The notes below the pieces were generated by a model that did no database searches, was not told where the DNA came from, and saw nothing but the letters and a program-made list of their open reading frames with translations. Below, piece after piece: positions 36,701-48,700 of a stretch of 64,000 nt of DNA (position 1 is the first letter of the stretch; each line of letters begins with the position of its first letter). The DNA is from Gymnorhina tibicen (taxonomy: Eukaryota > Chordata > Aves > Passeriformes > Artamidae), in assembly GCA_013399875.1 (NCBI GenBank), contig VXAZ01006785.1, forward strand, positions 169,918-233,917, written 5' to 3'. The position numbers were made by a program, and so were the translations under genes.

Positions 36701-39700
36701 CTCCTTCCTCTAACTCTCTGCATAGTCCAAAGCCTGTGTTCCAGCTCAAATTCCCCGGCATGGCCATCAGCCTTAGCTCTCGTGCAGCCTGGCTGGGTAC
36801 ACACATGAGCAGAGAGGCTCTGCTATTACGCACCCTTTCTACTCTATTAAGTTGGCCCACTGCCCCCAGCCACCTTTCTTGAGGAAGCCCTTCTTCTCCC
36901 TCAAGGATAACTGGAATTTGTGGCCATGTCAAGGAGCTGAGCTTGGCATGCATCTGAATCCAGATGCTCACTCCCAGAGAGAAGCAGCCTCCATCCCAGC
37001 AATGCCAGCTCCTCTGACAGCCCGCCTTCCCCAGGTCCAGTCAGGAGAAAAAGGACCAACTCCCCATGGCACACAGTAAAATAAAGGACAGCATTTCATA
37101 TTTTAAGACAGAATTCAGCAAAGAACTGAACACGTGGCCTGAGCAGCTGCACAGAGATAGTGAGAGCTGAAATAAGAAAATGGGGAACTGGCAGGGTCGG
37201 GAGCTCCGACCAGCCTGGCCAAGCACAGAGGGAAGGATGGGCAGCCTCAAACCTGCTCAGCACACACTCATGATGGGGGAGCTCAAGGGTCCTTCCCCAC
37301 ACCACAAAAGGTGGTGGCACTGCCTTGCTACACATCAGCTCAGCTATCATGAGTGTCTGAAAGAAAAATCACTGGATTATTCTCATTCATTTTCTTCTGT
37401 ATTATAATTGTTATTATTTGCAAGGACCTCAACAGAGGAAGTGTGTAGGAAGGGCTGCGTCCTTCCAACACACAGCTGTGCCCAGCAGCCCTCTCTGCCT
37501 TTTGCCTATGAAACTATGAAATGAACTCCTCCAGTTCAAACACCCCCTAAACATCCTCACTCCCTACAAGAGAGCAGAGCACCCTGCTTTACGCTGCCTC
37601 CCTTTGCACAGAGGCCCAGCAAACACTGTACATTGTTTGAAATGGAAGAGAGAACACTAAAAGCAAGACTTTGTTGCACTTGCTTCTCCCCTTGGGGAAG
37701 AGATGAGAACAAAGACTGCATGACAGACAACAGTCATGTTGTTTGGCACACAAGTGCAAGGTACTCAGATACCACCTGTGCCACGTGAACTCCTCCAAAT
37801 ACAACAGCTCATCATTTTGCTCCCAGCCACAGAGCAATAGGACCATGGCCCAGGCTGTGGTGTGTTTCCAGCCAGCACTGCCCGGGACTGCAAGGATGAT
37901 GCCTGAGCAGCATCAGTTGAACAGAGAAAGTCTGGTTCAGTAATGTTGCTCTGAGTGCACAGGTTGCCGGATGACCTCCCTGAGGGTTAGTCTGTGCCAG
38001 CAAGTGAGGAAAGCGGCACAAGTCTGGGACATCTGCTGGGACATCTGCTTTCTTCACACTTGAACTTGTGGCAAGGTTTATAGGTGGGGAAGGAAAAGTG
38101 GTGATGGATAGTGAAGTTCTGGTATTGAGTCAGGTCGCAGATGGTTGCGGAGCACATTATCAAAAACTGGATTGATGGTAAACTATTAATAAACATCCGC
38201 ACTGGATGACAGGAGTGAGGCAAAATGCAGCCTAAACTTTACACAAACTTGTTCTGGATTTTGAGACAGGAAGCAGAGGCAGAACGGGGCACTGTGAACA
38301 AACCGGAGCAGGACAGGGCAGCACAGAGCAAGCTGGAGCCACCCCAGCAGAGCCAACAATGAAATCCATTTCCTGTCCCCCTGCCTGCGTTTAGTAAGTA
38401 AATGTTTCTTCAGGGTTATCACAGGATAGACCTTGTTTTAATTGCAATGTGAATTGTTTCAAGTCGTTATAAACGTGGATGGCAAGTGTCATCTCCATGG
38501 CAACACACCACATCCCCAGAAATGTGCTCACAGGGCTCATGGGACACCGAAGAGGTGTGGAGGGCAGGTTCTCCTTCCGTGGGGATTCCTCCAGCATCCC
38601 TGCTGGTACCTCGGCTTTGTGCTGATGGCAGCCACAACGTATGGAAAGGAAACACCTAGTGAACATATGCAGTTCAGGGAACGGCCCACAAAACAGCAGA
38701 GTTGTACACAGGAATCTGGAGAACAATGAATCAGAGACTAAGCAGCAGAATTTTATAGCGGGAAGCTGCATCCAAAGCAGAAGTCTCTCCAAGATCTATC
38801 AATGCGAGCATCATACGAGATGCCAGAAGAAATTCTTCTGCTGTACTTATTTCCGTAAGGCTTTAGCTGGACTGCTGTGGCCAGCTTGGAGCACCAATTC
38901 TTATGAAACATGTAAAGTACCATAGAAAGTCCCAAGGAAAATTTCCAAGGAAGACTGAAGAGTTGGAAAATGGGATTCACACAGAAAGCTCAGAAGAAAG
39001 GGACTGGTATGGTCTGGCAAAGGGACAAGATGTCACAGCAGCAGTCTTACAAGTTTTAAATTCTCTTCTAAAGAAGATGGCAACCAGAGGTGCTGCAAGT
39101 CCCCGAGGGACAGCAGTGCCGTGCACCCAGGCACTCCTCACAGCCAGCTAGCGTCTGATCCTGCCTCAGCCCAAAACCAGGCTAACACTGAGCTCAGACA
39201 CCTGCAAGGCATCCCACCACCCCAAACCCTGTGACTACGGGGAGCCCCCTGCAAATCTGCCAGCTTCCTTTATCCAGATTCTGCCCTTTATCCAGATCCA
39301 GAACCCTTGAAGAGCATGGGTAAAGCTGAACATTGACCACACTTGTCACCACCAGCCCTGCCATTTCAACTACATCCCAAATCATGACTTTCAGACCTTC
39401 CACTTCTCCAGCCCTTTTGGCTGTGAACCTTCTTTTCCACAGGATGTCTTCGTCTCTCTTGTCCCCTAGAGCCTGCCCCCAATTCTGCATGTCCTTCCAG
39501 TTTTCAGTTCCCTCCAATCCTCTGTATGCTCACTGTACAGTGGTTGAGCACAACTAGCTACAATTTGCTCTTGTCTTCTTGCTGAACAGGCTTCTAGGCT
39601 GCTCATTTCATGAGAACAGGTACAAGTAATGCCTTTAATCACTAGACTTTGGTTAAATCTTGTGACCCCCTTTCCAAATTCAACCATCTGAACTTTTCAA

Positions 39701-42700
39701 CAGGTTTTTGTATGGCTGTGATAATCTGGTCTCCCTTTGTATCTGGTGTATCCAAGTAATGCCATCTGGCCAAGAGAACTCCATGCCAAAGACACTCCAA
39801 ATATGGGTTTAGTGAGGAGCAACTCTGAATATGACTTTCAGAGAAGTTGCAAGTGGAGTATAAAGACTTGAAGGAAAAAGATGTAAAGCCTATGCTAAAC
39901 TAGGAGAGGAAGTGGTTAACTTGGGGTTCATTACAACAATTGTATAAATAGATGTCACAGGAAGTCTGGGGCCCTCAAAAGGAAGAGGAAGTGCTTTCCT
40001 TTCCTGCGCCAAGGCACAAGGAGGAACTAGGAAACTGATCATCTGGTTATATTGCTTAAGGCCAATCTTTTCCAACTAGAGTGCCTTAAAACAGGTATCT
40101 AAACGCATACATAGGTGTTACAGTAACAGGCAATAAGTTTTCAAAGTTACAAAATTCCTGCAATACCCACCAGCTTAAACGAAAGCTGTAAATCAGGTCA
40201 ATTCTACTGTGGTGAGAAAGGCTGGCAGGAACTTTTCTCCTTTTAGATTTGAAAAAAAAAAAATTTCAGGTTTGGAAAAAAGGTTGTCTTCAAGAGTGTC
40301 TGTTAGCTAGGAAATTGAGGTGGCATTTTTAAATTGACTTTTGGCTCTCATGTAGGCAAGCTTTTTGTATTTCACTAAAGAAGTGAACCTAAGAGCTGAG
40401 AAATTCCTGGTAAATTATTTTAAAAAGCATTTTATAGCAACTTGGCTGTGTTTCAGTTTTGTTTTGTTAGCAAACCTGCTTATTTTTATATCAAATCTTG
40501 TGCTAAGAAGTTTCAGGATCATTTCACAAAAATGGGATCATAGACAGGAATCACAGCTGGGAGAGACAGCTGCTTTCCAAAATAGAAGCCACCCAGAAAT
40601 GTACTCTAATCTGAATGCAACATCTGGGACTTGGAAGAAATGGAGCTACCTAGGAGTATAAAGGGAGAGAAGCAAGTGTGTAGCTGAGAAAAAGAGGGCT
40701 CCTGTGACCTGGAGGCTCAATAAAGAAATTAAATTTAATAAGAGGTGGGAACTTGTGGGCTGGCAAGGGAGCTGCTGGATAAAGCTCAGTGAGAGGGCCT
40801 CTGCCAGGGAACTAAGCGTGAGAGAAGAGGTAAGGGGAGGAATCCAGGGAACATGGGCAGAGGATGCTGGTGGGTGGCCAGAGCAGCACTTCCTCACTTG
40901 GAAAAAAGGCATACAAATTTTGGGGAGAAAAGCACAGTGTAAGTGCAGTTATAAGTTATACAAGTTGAATAATGTTGGAGAGAATGGAAGGCAAACAGTC
41001 CCTGTCTCCTCCAAGGTGAGAGATGATGGAGGCATTTTGTCTCATCCTACATTTGCTTTGGTCCTGATACTCAAGTTTGCTGATCCATGTCACTTTTGCT
41101 ACAGTGACCTTTTACATTTAAGACTTTGGGTGAAAATCATGGAATTCAAGGAGTTCTGGAAAGAGGGTTTCAGAATTTCTGAAAGAGATGATTCATGGAA
41201 GGAAACAAGGAATTAAAATTTAATAACAACTAAGTACATATCACTTCTAGCTTGTGATCCTGGCTGAAAATCAGACATCAAAAAAATCTGAGTTAAAAAA
41301 GGGAAAGAAAGAAAATTACTGTCAATCCTATAGAATTCCCTCTGTTCCTCCAGTGCAACTGAAGGATGCCAGTACATACCACCACAAGCTCCATTTCTCT
41401 AAGCATGATACTGACTTAAGAGACTCTGTGTATTAATTACTCACACTGCATCACAATTCCATTCTTATTAAACTTTATTAAAAAATGGGAATGCTGAGTG
41501 TTTCCAATTTTGGGAAAGGCCATCTCACTTTTTCCTATGTGCAGCGTCATGGAAAGAACTTGAGAAGCACAGCGTATTCTTGGTTTCAAATGCTTAACAT
41601 GTTCTCTCTGTGGAATGTGAGCCCAGTTGCAGTTAATCCTAAAAAAGATCCTGACTGTCATATCTGCCACTGTTGATCTCTTCTGGCCCTGCAAGAGTTT
41701 TCCTCTCTGTGATCCCATCCTGGCTTTGTTCTGGCAGCCTGAAGACTGGTCGTTCACAGGCAGGCAGTGCTCCCATGGCAGAATTGGGGCACTTGCAAAT
41801 TAGGAGAGTCTAATGGAGGAAACGAATATTGAAAGGAGTTCTCAGTAGAGTATAATTGGCTGCCAGATTTTTATCTCAAGTTCCTTGCTAAAATTCTACA
41901 TCCTAAATAAAAACGTATTAGAAGCTCTGGAAGGTAAAGGATGGAAAGTCTTTTGAACTGACGTTCTCCACACACAATAAAGACGTAGATCATACTTAAA
42001 GACCCCATTCCACTCTGTTCCAGCACTCCATGGTTCACATAAAAAGTATGTTAATTGCCAAATATCCAACTAATACAGTGTATTGGTTTTGCACTGCCTG
42101 ATTTTTGGTAGCGGGGGGGGGCCACAGAGGTGGCTTCTGTGAGAAGCTTCTAGAAGCTTCCATCATGTCCGGCAGAGGCAGTCCCTGATGGCTCTGAAGA
42201 TGGACATGCCACTGGCCAAGGCTGGGCCAGTGGGAGATGATGATAATGCCTCTGTGATAACCTATTTAAGAAGAAAATCAAAACAAAGTGGGGCACCGTT
42301 TTTTCCAGCCAGAGAAGAGAAGGAGGTGAGAACACGTGAGGGAAAAAACGTGGCGACACCAAGGTCAGTGGAGAAGGAGGGGGAGGAGGTGCTCCAGGTG
42401 CTGGAGCTGAGATTCCTCTGCAGACCATGGTGAAGACCATGGTGAAGCAGCTGTGCCCCTGCAGCCCGTGGGGATCCACCCACAGCCCCCAGGGGAGGTG
42501 CCCATGCCAGAGCGGGTGGATGCCTGGAGGAGGCTGTGATCCAGTGGGAGACCTGGTGGAGAGGGGGGCCCTGCTCCCAGGCTGGAGCAGCCTGTCCTTG
42601 GAGGACTGCACCCCGTGGAAGAGAGAACCACGGCGCAGCAGTTCTGGGAGGACTGTGTGCCCGTGGGAGGGGCTCACGTTGCAGCAGTTTTGGGAGGACT

Positions 42701-45700
42701 GCTGCTCATGAGAGTGGACCCACGCTGGAGAAGTTCATGGAGAGCTGTCTCCCGTGGGAGGGACCCCACACTTCAGCAGGGGAAGGATTCCTCTCCCTGA
42801 GCAGTGAGAGAAACCTTGGGTGATGAACTGACCAAAACCCCCCATGCCCTGTCTCCCTGTGCCGCTGTCGGTGGGAAGGAGAGAGGGGTTGGGGGAACAA
42901 AGATGTTTTTAAGGGCTTATTTTACTTCCCATTATCCTCCTCTGACTCTGTTAGTAATAAATTCACTTTGCAACTTTAAGTTGAGCCTGTTTTGCCCTTG
43001 AAGTGTTTTCTCCCTGTCCTTATCTCAACTCATGAACTCTTTGGTAATTTTTTTTCCCCTCCTCTGCCCAGCTGTGGCAGGGGAGCGTGAGCGAGTGACT
43101 TTTGTGGGTGCCTGGCGTTTGGCCAGTGTCAAACCACGGCATATAGTTATATAGAAGCCAGGAAGAACACCAAACAATTCTAGAAAGCACCAAGAACATG
43201 TACTTGGACTAGTTCTCCACACTAAAGAAACCATTCAAACTCCGGCCTTCCAAAAAGATTTTGCCAATACAGCACATAGTGATTCAGCTAGTAGCACCAA
43301 GAGAAACCTGCTGAGCAAACAACCCTTTCAGCATTTCTCTGTATTATAATAAATAAGATTTACATCAACAAAAAGCAAATAACAGTACAGTTCCATGATG
43401 GAACATGAAGGACTGGTATTAAATTTAGCTACAGGGTGCAAGTCAGATGAGCTGATGATGAATGAGCAAGGACTGCAGATCCATGAGGATCTGATGCAAT
43501 GTTTTTAGCACTTCCGTAGTGTGTGGGTGGAATTTAAGTAAAAGTTTGGAGTACGCTACTTCTAAGAACTTTTGTAATTTTATCACAAGCCTTGTGCTTT
43601 TTGGTTTTCCACTGAAGAGCTTCAACGCTTGAAGTCAAATGAAAATTTCCATTTTCATCTCTTCATAAAGTATCTAGCTCTAGTGCTTACCAAAACAAGC
43701 TTGAAAACATGGGTCCCCAAGAGCTATCATTTTCTGCACCCAAGGCAGAAAATGTACAACAGTCATTGTTTCTGCAGGCACTTAGTGGAGGTTATCGTTG
43801 TGATTGTGTCAGTGCTCTCTGCTGACAGTAGCGGGGCTGGGAGAACTATTGCAGGTTACTTGCTTCTGGTGGAAATTCCCAAGCTCCCTTCAGCTTTTCC
43901 CTGTGTAGAAGGCAATAAATATATACCCAGGCAACCATGTGTGGTGTTTGAAGTCCTAGGAGAAAGAACTTTTCCCTGAAACAGGTGAAGACATGCCCAC
44001 AATGGCTCTGCCTGCATGCTGGGCAGGATCCCTCAGCCCACATCAGTCTTACACTGAGTTCCTGGGGCTCTTCTCCAACCTGTGCAGCAGACAGTGGAGG
44101 ATCCATAATCAACTCTCTGCTTTCCCTACTGTCATCTTGGCTGAATGAATCCCAGTTTCAACCGTCACCAAGCACTAAATATGCATAAATTACATAAACT
44201 ATCAAGTGGGAAAGGGAAAATATAAGATTAAAGAGGTAATACTTATTGAAGATATGCTGCTGAAGCAAAGCAATGCAGGCAGAAGGTGCATGGGAAGCAG
44301 CTGCATGCACCACATTGAACTGCATTATTTTCTGGGATTGCATAATTCAAACCCCTAAGCAATGCACAGTAAGGGTAGCACCTTAGTGTTACAATTTCCT
44401 GTCTTCAGTCTGCAAAATTTCTCAGGCTTTAGCTACAGCAACTGATTTCTATTTTCATGACACTAAGGGTGACCACTTGTCTTTTCTTTCAAGAGGCTGT
44501 CCCTTATTTCATTCAGTTACTGCAAACCCTTACTCAATCAGTTGGAAGCCCTGAGCCATAGTTGCTGACTGGACAGATACAGAACGCAGCCTGAAGGAGC
44601 ATCATCATTTAGCAAAACTTAGCACAAAACTAAAACCAGAAAGAAAACACCCTTCAAACCCTCTCCTTTTATGTACTCCACTAAACCACACTTCTGGAAT
44701 AAAAATAGCGGATGTTACATATTTTTTGTTACACTTTGCCCCCTAAAATTGGACTTGGGGTTTCTGGGTTTGCATGCACAGGAATGTACAATGACAACAG
44801 ACTACCCAGTGCCTCTGTGAGCAACCAGTGCCTGCCTGTGGCTCCTGCCGTATCCGATCACAAGGAACACTTGATACCACAGCTGTTAAACAGCACAGGT
44901 CACTACAGCCCCATCAAGTTTTGGAGAATAAGGCTTAATGCAGAGTTACCTGGAAATTTTAACTCAGGCTTACCAGTCTGCTAACAGAGAGCAACCCCAG
45001 CCCAGAGCGAGCTTCGCCATCCTTTGCCCGTGGGGTTTGCTGAACCCAGCTGGGCTGCGTGTTGGCTTTTAAAATACTGCAGAGGGACAGCTTCAGAACC
45101 CTGGGATGGAACAGACCGCAACCAGTTTAGACTTTCAGAGGAGAACCAAGACTGAAAACTCTGACAGAAGTACAAACTGAAGACATAAGAAGTCAGACAG
45201 TAGGGCAAAGGTCAGGGAACAACCAAAAGCTGCATTGTGACTTCATTCTTTCAGAGGGGCTGAAGCAACTGAGTCTGAGCTATCTTTGCTGAAGTCTGTT
45301 TCATTTCTCTAAAGCATTTTGTCATTTGAAATCAAGCCTTGCATGTGTTTATACAGCAATCTGAAAAGCCAAGGATGCTAAATTTCATTTAAAAGCCGTA
45401 ATAACTTCAACCACCAAAAGGTAAATTTGAAGAGTATTGGTGAAGCAGTCCCCATTTACCTAAAACAAGTGCAACCAGGACAATACTTCCAGTTGATATT
45501 CAAAGGTGATTGTATCTTTATATTTTATATTTATGTCGGCAATAAGCTAAAGCCCATGTACAGTGTATTGCTCCCATTCCCCACAGGTGCAGCACAGACT
45601 GAGTGAATGAGATCTAACTGGAGCCTAAGTGTCACTTGTGATGTGCTGGATGAGTTCCACGTCTGCATGGAGATGGATGCAGCCTGCAATGATCCATCTC

Positions 45701-48700
45701 ATCAGCAAATCAAGGTAGATCTCTGAAGAAGAAAGGGCACCATCCTGTCAGTAACAAGTGTGGAAACAATTTTGTAGTGATGGCGATATTTACCACAAGA
45801 CTCATTGTAAACAAATCTAACATCAGTGTTTTCCAAGACTCATTCCTATCTTAAATGATCAGGACAAAAAGCCTCATACAGCACCAACAATATAACTTCT
45901 CTTTCTTTGAGAAAACAACTCAAGACTTGCCTGTAAATGAGCACTTTCCTCTGTGACCCATCATCCCTCAAAGCACAGAAGCAACAGAACACAGTGTTTC
46001 ATTACCACACAGCTGAGAGGGAGATAATCTGTTGTCTCCCTGAATACCTGTAATTGAGTTATGAAGCTTCATCAGAAGTCTTTGGAAATATAAAACATAT
46101 AAAGGATAAGACAATCAAATGGATTGAACAATATGTGACTGATAACATTAAAGCTAATATCCATCAAATTACTGCAAAACGAGAGTATTTTCTTGTTGAT
46201 AATGTTGGTTGCATAAGTTTTCAATTATTTTTTGTCATCTGCCACAAGAGTTTCAAAATTTCAGGAAAATTTTCCTTTTGCTAGTCCAGGAGACCCTGAG
46301 GTGGATGTGTCCCAGGGGCTCATCTCAGGGTTATACACGTTTGTAACTCGATTGTTTGCGCACCCGAGGTCTTGTAACAGAGCAGGGGGAAGATCCAGTG
46401 GGGTGGGAAAGAGCTGCTGGGTATGTGATTTTGGGTGGTCAAAGCCTTTCCAAAGGATAACAGGTGAAACAATTACTTTTCTAAAACAGGAATTGTTAAA
46501 ATGCTTACTATATAACAGCCCTAATTCTTATCTTCTGAATCTGTAAAGATTTTGCAGCTCCTGGAAGCTGCTTTGTACCTTCAGCAAGGATTGGCTATTT
46601 GCAATTTTCAATTGTTTGAGTGTGATGAAGGCTTTACGACATAAGACATTTACTGTAGGGCAAACAGCAAAAGAAACTGATGACATTCATTTGCCATTTC
46701 ACTCATTAGAGGGAGATTTTATCTGATAGCACATCCAGATAAAAGGAAAAGGGATTTCATGTCACAGCATGCATTAGCTTCCAAATACCTGATTACATTT
46801 TTTGAATCTTGAAAAAAAAAATAATATCACTTTAACTTCATTTAAACCATTCTGAATAATTATTTTTATATATTTCAGGAAACTGGAAACATTCTGGACG
46901 GGTTCAAACTAGACAAAAGCTGGATATGGTTTGTTTGTATGAAGAATTTTGTATACTGAGAGATTCAGTAGCAGGAACATGCATGTTTCAGGAAATACCT
47001 AGTTCTCTTATTAAATGCTGCTTCTTTCAGCTTTCCAAAACCTGTATAGTGGATTAAGTTCATTCCTACCTCAGATGCAAGAGTAGAAAAAACATTTTCC
47101 TTGTATAAACAGGTTTGGATAGTTTGCAGAAACATGAAATAAACGGATTTTGCTAAGCCCTGATTGTAAATTATTTTCAGTCCTACATGTAAAGTGCTTT
47201 ACAAACTGATTTAAATCAACATTAAATTATATTGAAAAATATTCAAATTTGAATATCTAAAATTTTTGGTAATAAAATGAAGCTTAATATAATTAAATTA
47301 TGGTTTTGGACATACTAGAAATGTGCTGCCCTAACCATGTTTCAATACATTGCTTATAAGTATTGTCTGGTTGTTCACTTGTCCCTTCTTTCTATCCAAG
47401 AAAAGTGATCACCCTGATTATCTCTCAGCCCTGCAGTGCCAACAGAGTCCCACGAGCACAGTGAGTTTTTTGTGGCAAGAACTAACTCAGGTGAAATCTG
47501 TTCCATTCTCATCATTAACTTTTCTTGAGACAGCCTCTGTGCAACCTGCAAGTGGCATTTTGGGCAGACCTGTGCCTGCCTTGTCTTCACTGGAGCCCAT
47601 AAGGTTGCGCCATCTGAGTTGAGCAGGTACAAACCCCTCGCAGAGCTGTGACAGAAGCAGTAAGTGGTGGATGGCTGAGCCTCATGTGAACCGTTTTACT
47701 TTGCTTTATCACCCAATGAAACCAGCTCCAGAGCAATTCCCAGTAGAAAGGTCTTGATCAGCTACAGATAGATTAGCAAAATCGACAGCAAATCACAAAG
47801 TCCTTCTACAGAAAACTTTTTTGTGGCCACATGTGCCAGAGCAGCACAGCAAACAGATTACAGTGCGGCAACAAAGAGAACAACAAAAACTTTGCATCTC
47901 TCTGCAAAGGGCTGACAGTGGACTCGGTACTGCATATGGCACAGGCAGACAGTTTCTCTGACGTTGGTGACAGCAGCAGTGACACCAGGAATGCAGGAAC
48001 TGATCTAAACTCATAGCTCTTATCAGATGCTGCTGGCAGGACAGCAGCCTGCGCTCCAGAGCGGGTTTGCACACCGGATGGGGCCTCTGCCCCAGCTCCA
48101 CCCTGCAGGACTCATAAACAGAAGCCAGAACAAATCCTGCTCAGGGGCAGGCACAATCCTGCCAACAGTGACGTGACAGGCGGCCCTCTCATTGCACGTC
48201 TTGCCCATCCCAGGAGAGAGAATTTCGTTTGTTCTGGCATATTTAGTCAACTTGTACACAGTGTATAAATTAAGATGATTCCAAAAAAATGTGTTTCTAG
48301 AAGTGCACTGGGGAGTGAAGGTTTCAACAGAAAGCCCTATACAGTGTTTAGGGCTTCTCCTACCTGCTGGGAGCCGCAGAGCACACTGGTGATCTGCACT
48401 CAGTGTCAGTTGGCACAGTGAGTCACAGCTGCTGGCCTGCTTTCTAACTGCTCACGTAGCACCATTTGTTTCCTGTTGCACAAAGCCCCATGTCAGATTA
48501 GAAGAAAATTACCAGAAAAAGAAAAAAAAAAAGCTTTATGATCACTCACTGTAAAACAGTGCTGCCAGGGCATCTGTAATTTTCACCAAAGTCAGCAAAA
48601 CCGACAAATAAAAAGGGTCAGGGCCTCCCTTTGCAACAGGTAAGTAAGTATAAATGTAAGTAATTTTTTAAAATAGTGAATTTCAGCACAAATGCAAAAG

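Noticed and set aside
42150..42677. 175-codon minus-strand open frame
   Set aside because: It lies inside the LTR at 42079-43141, antisense to it, and is rich in Pro/Ser/His with no domain.
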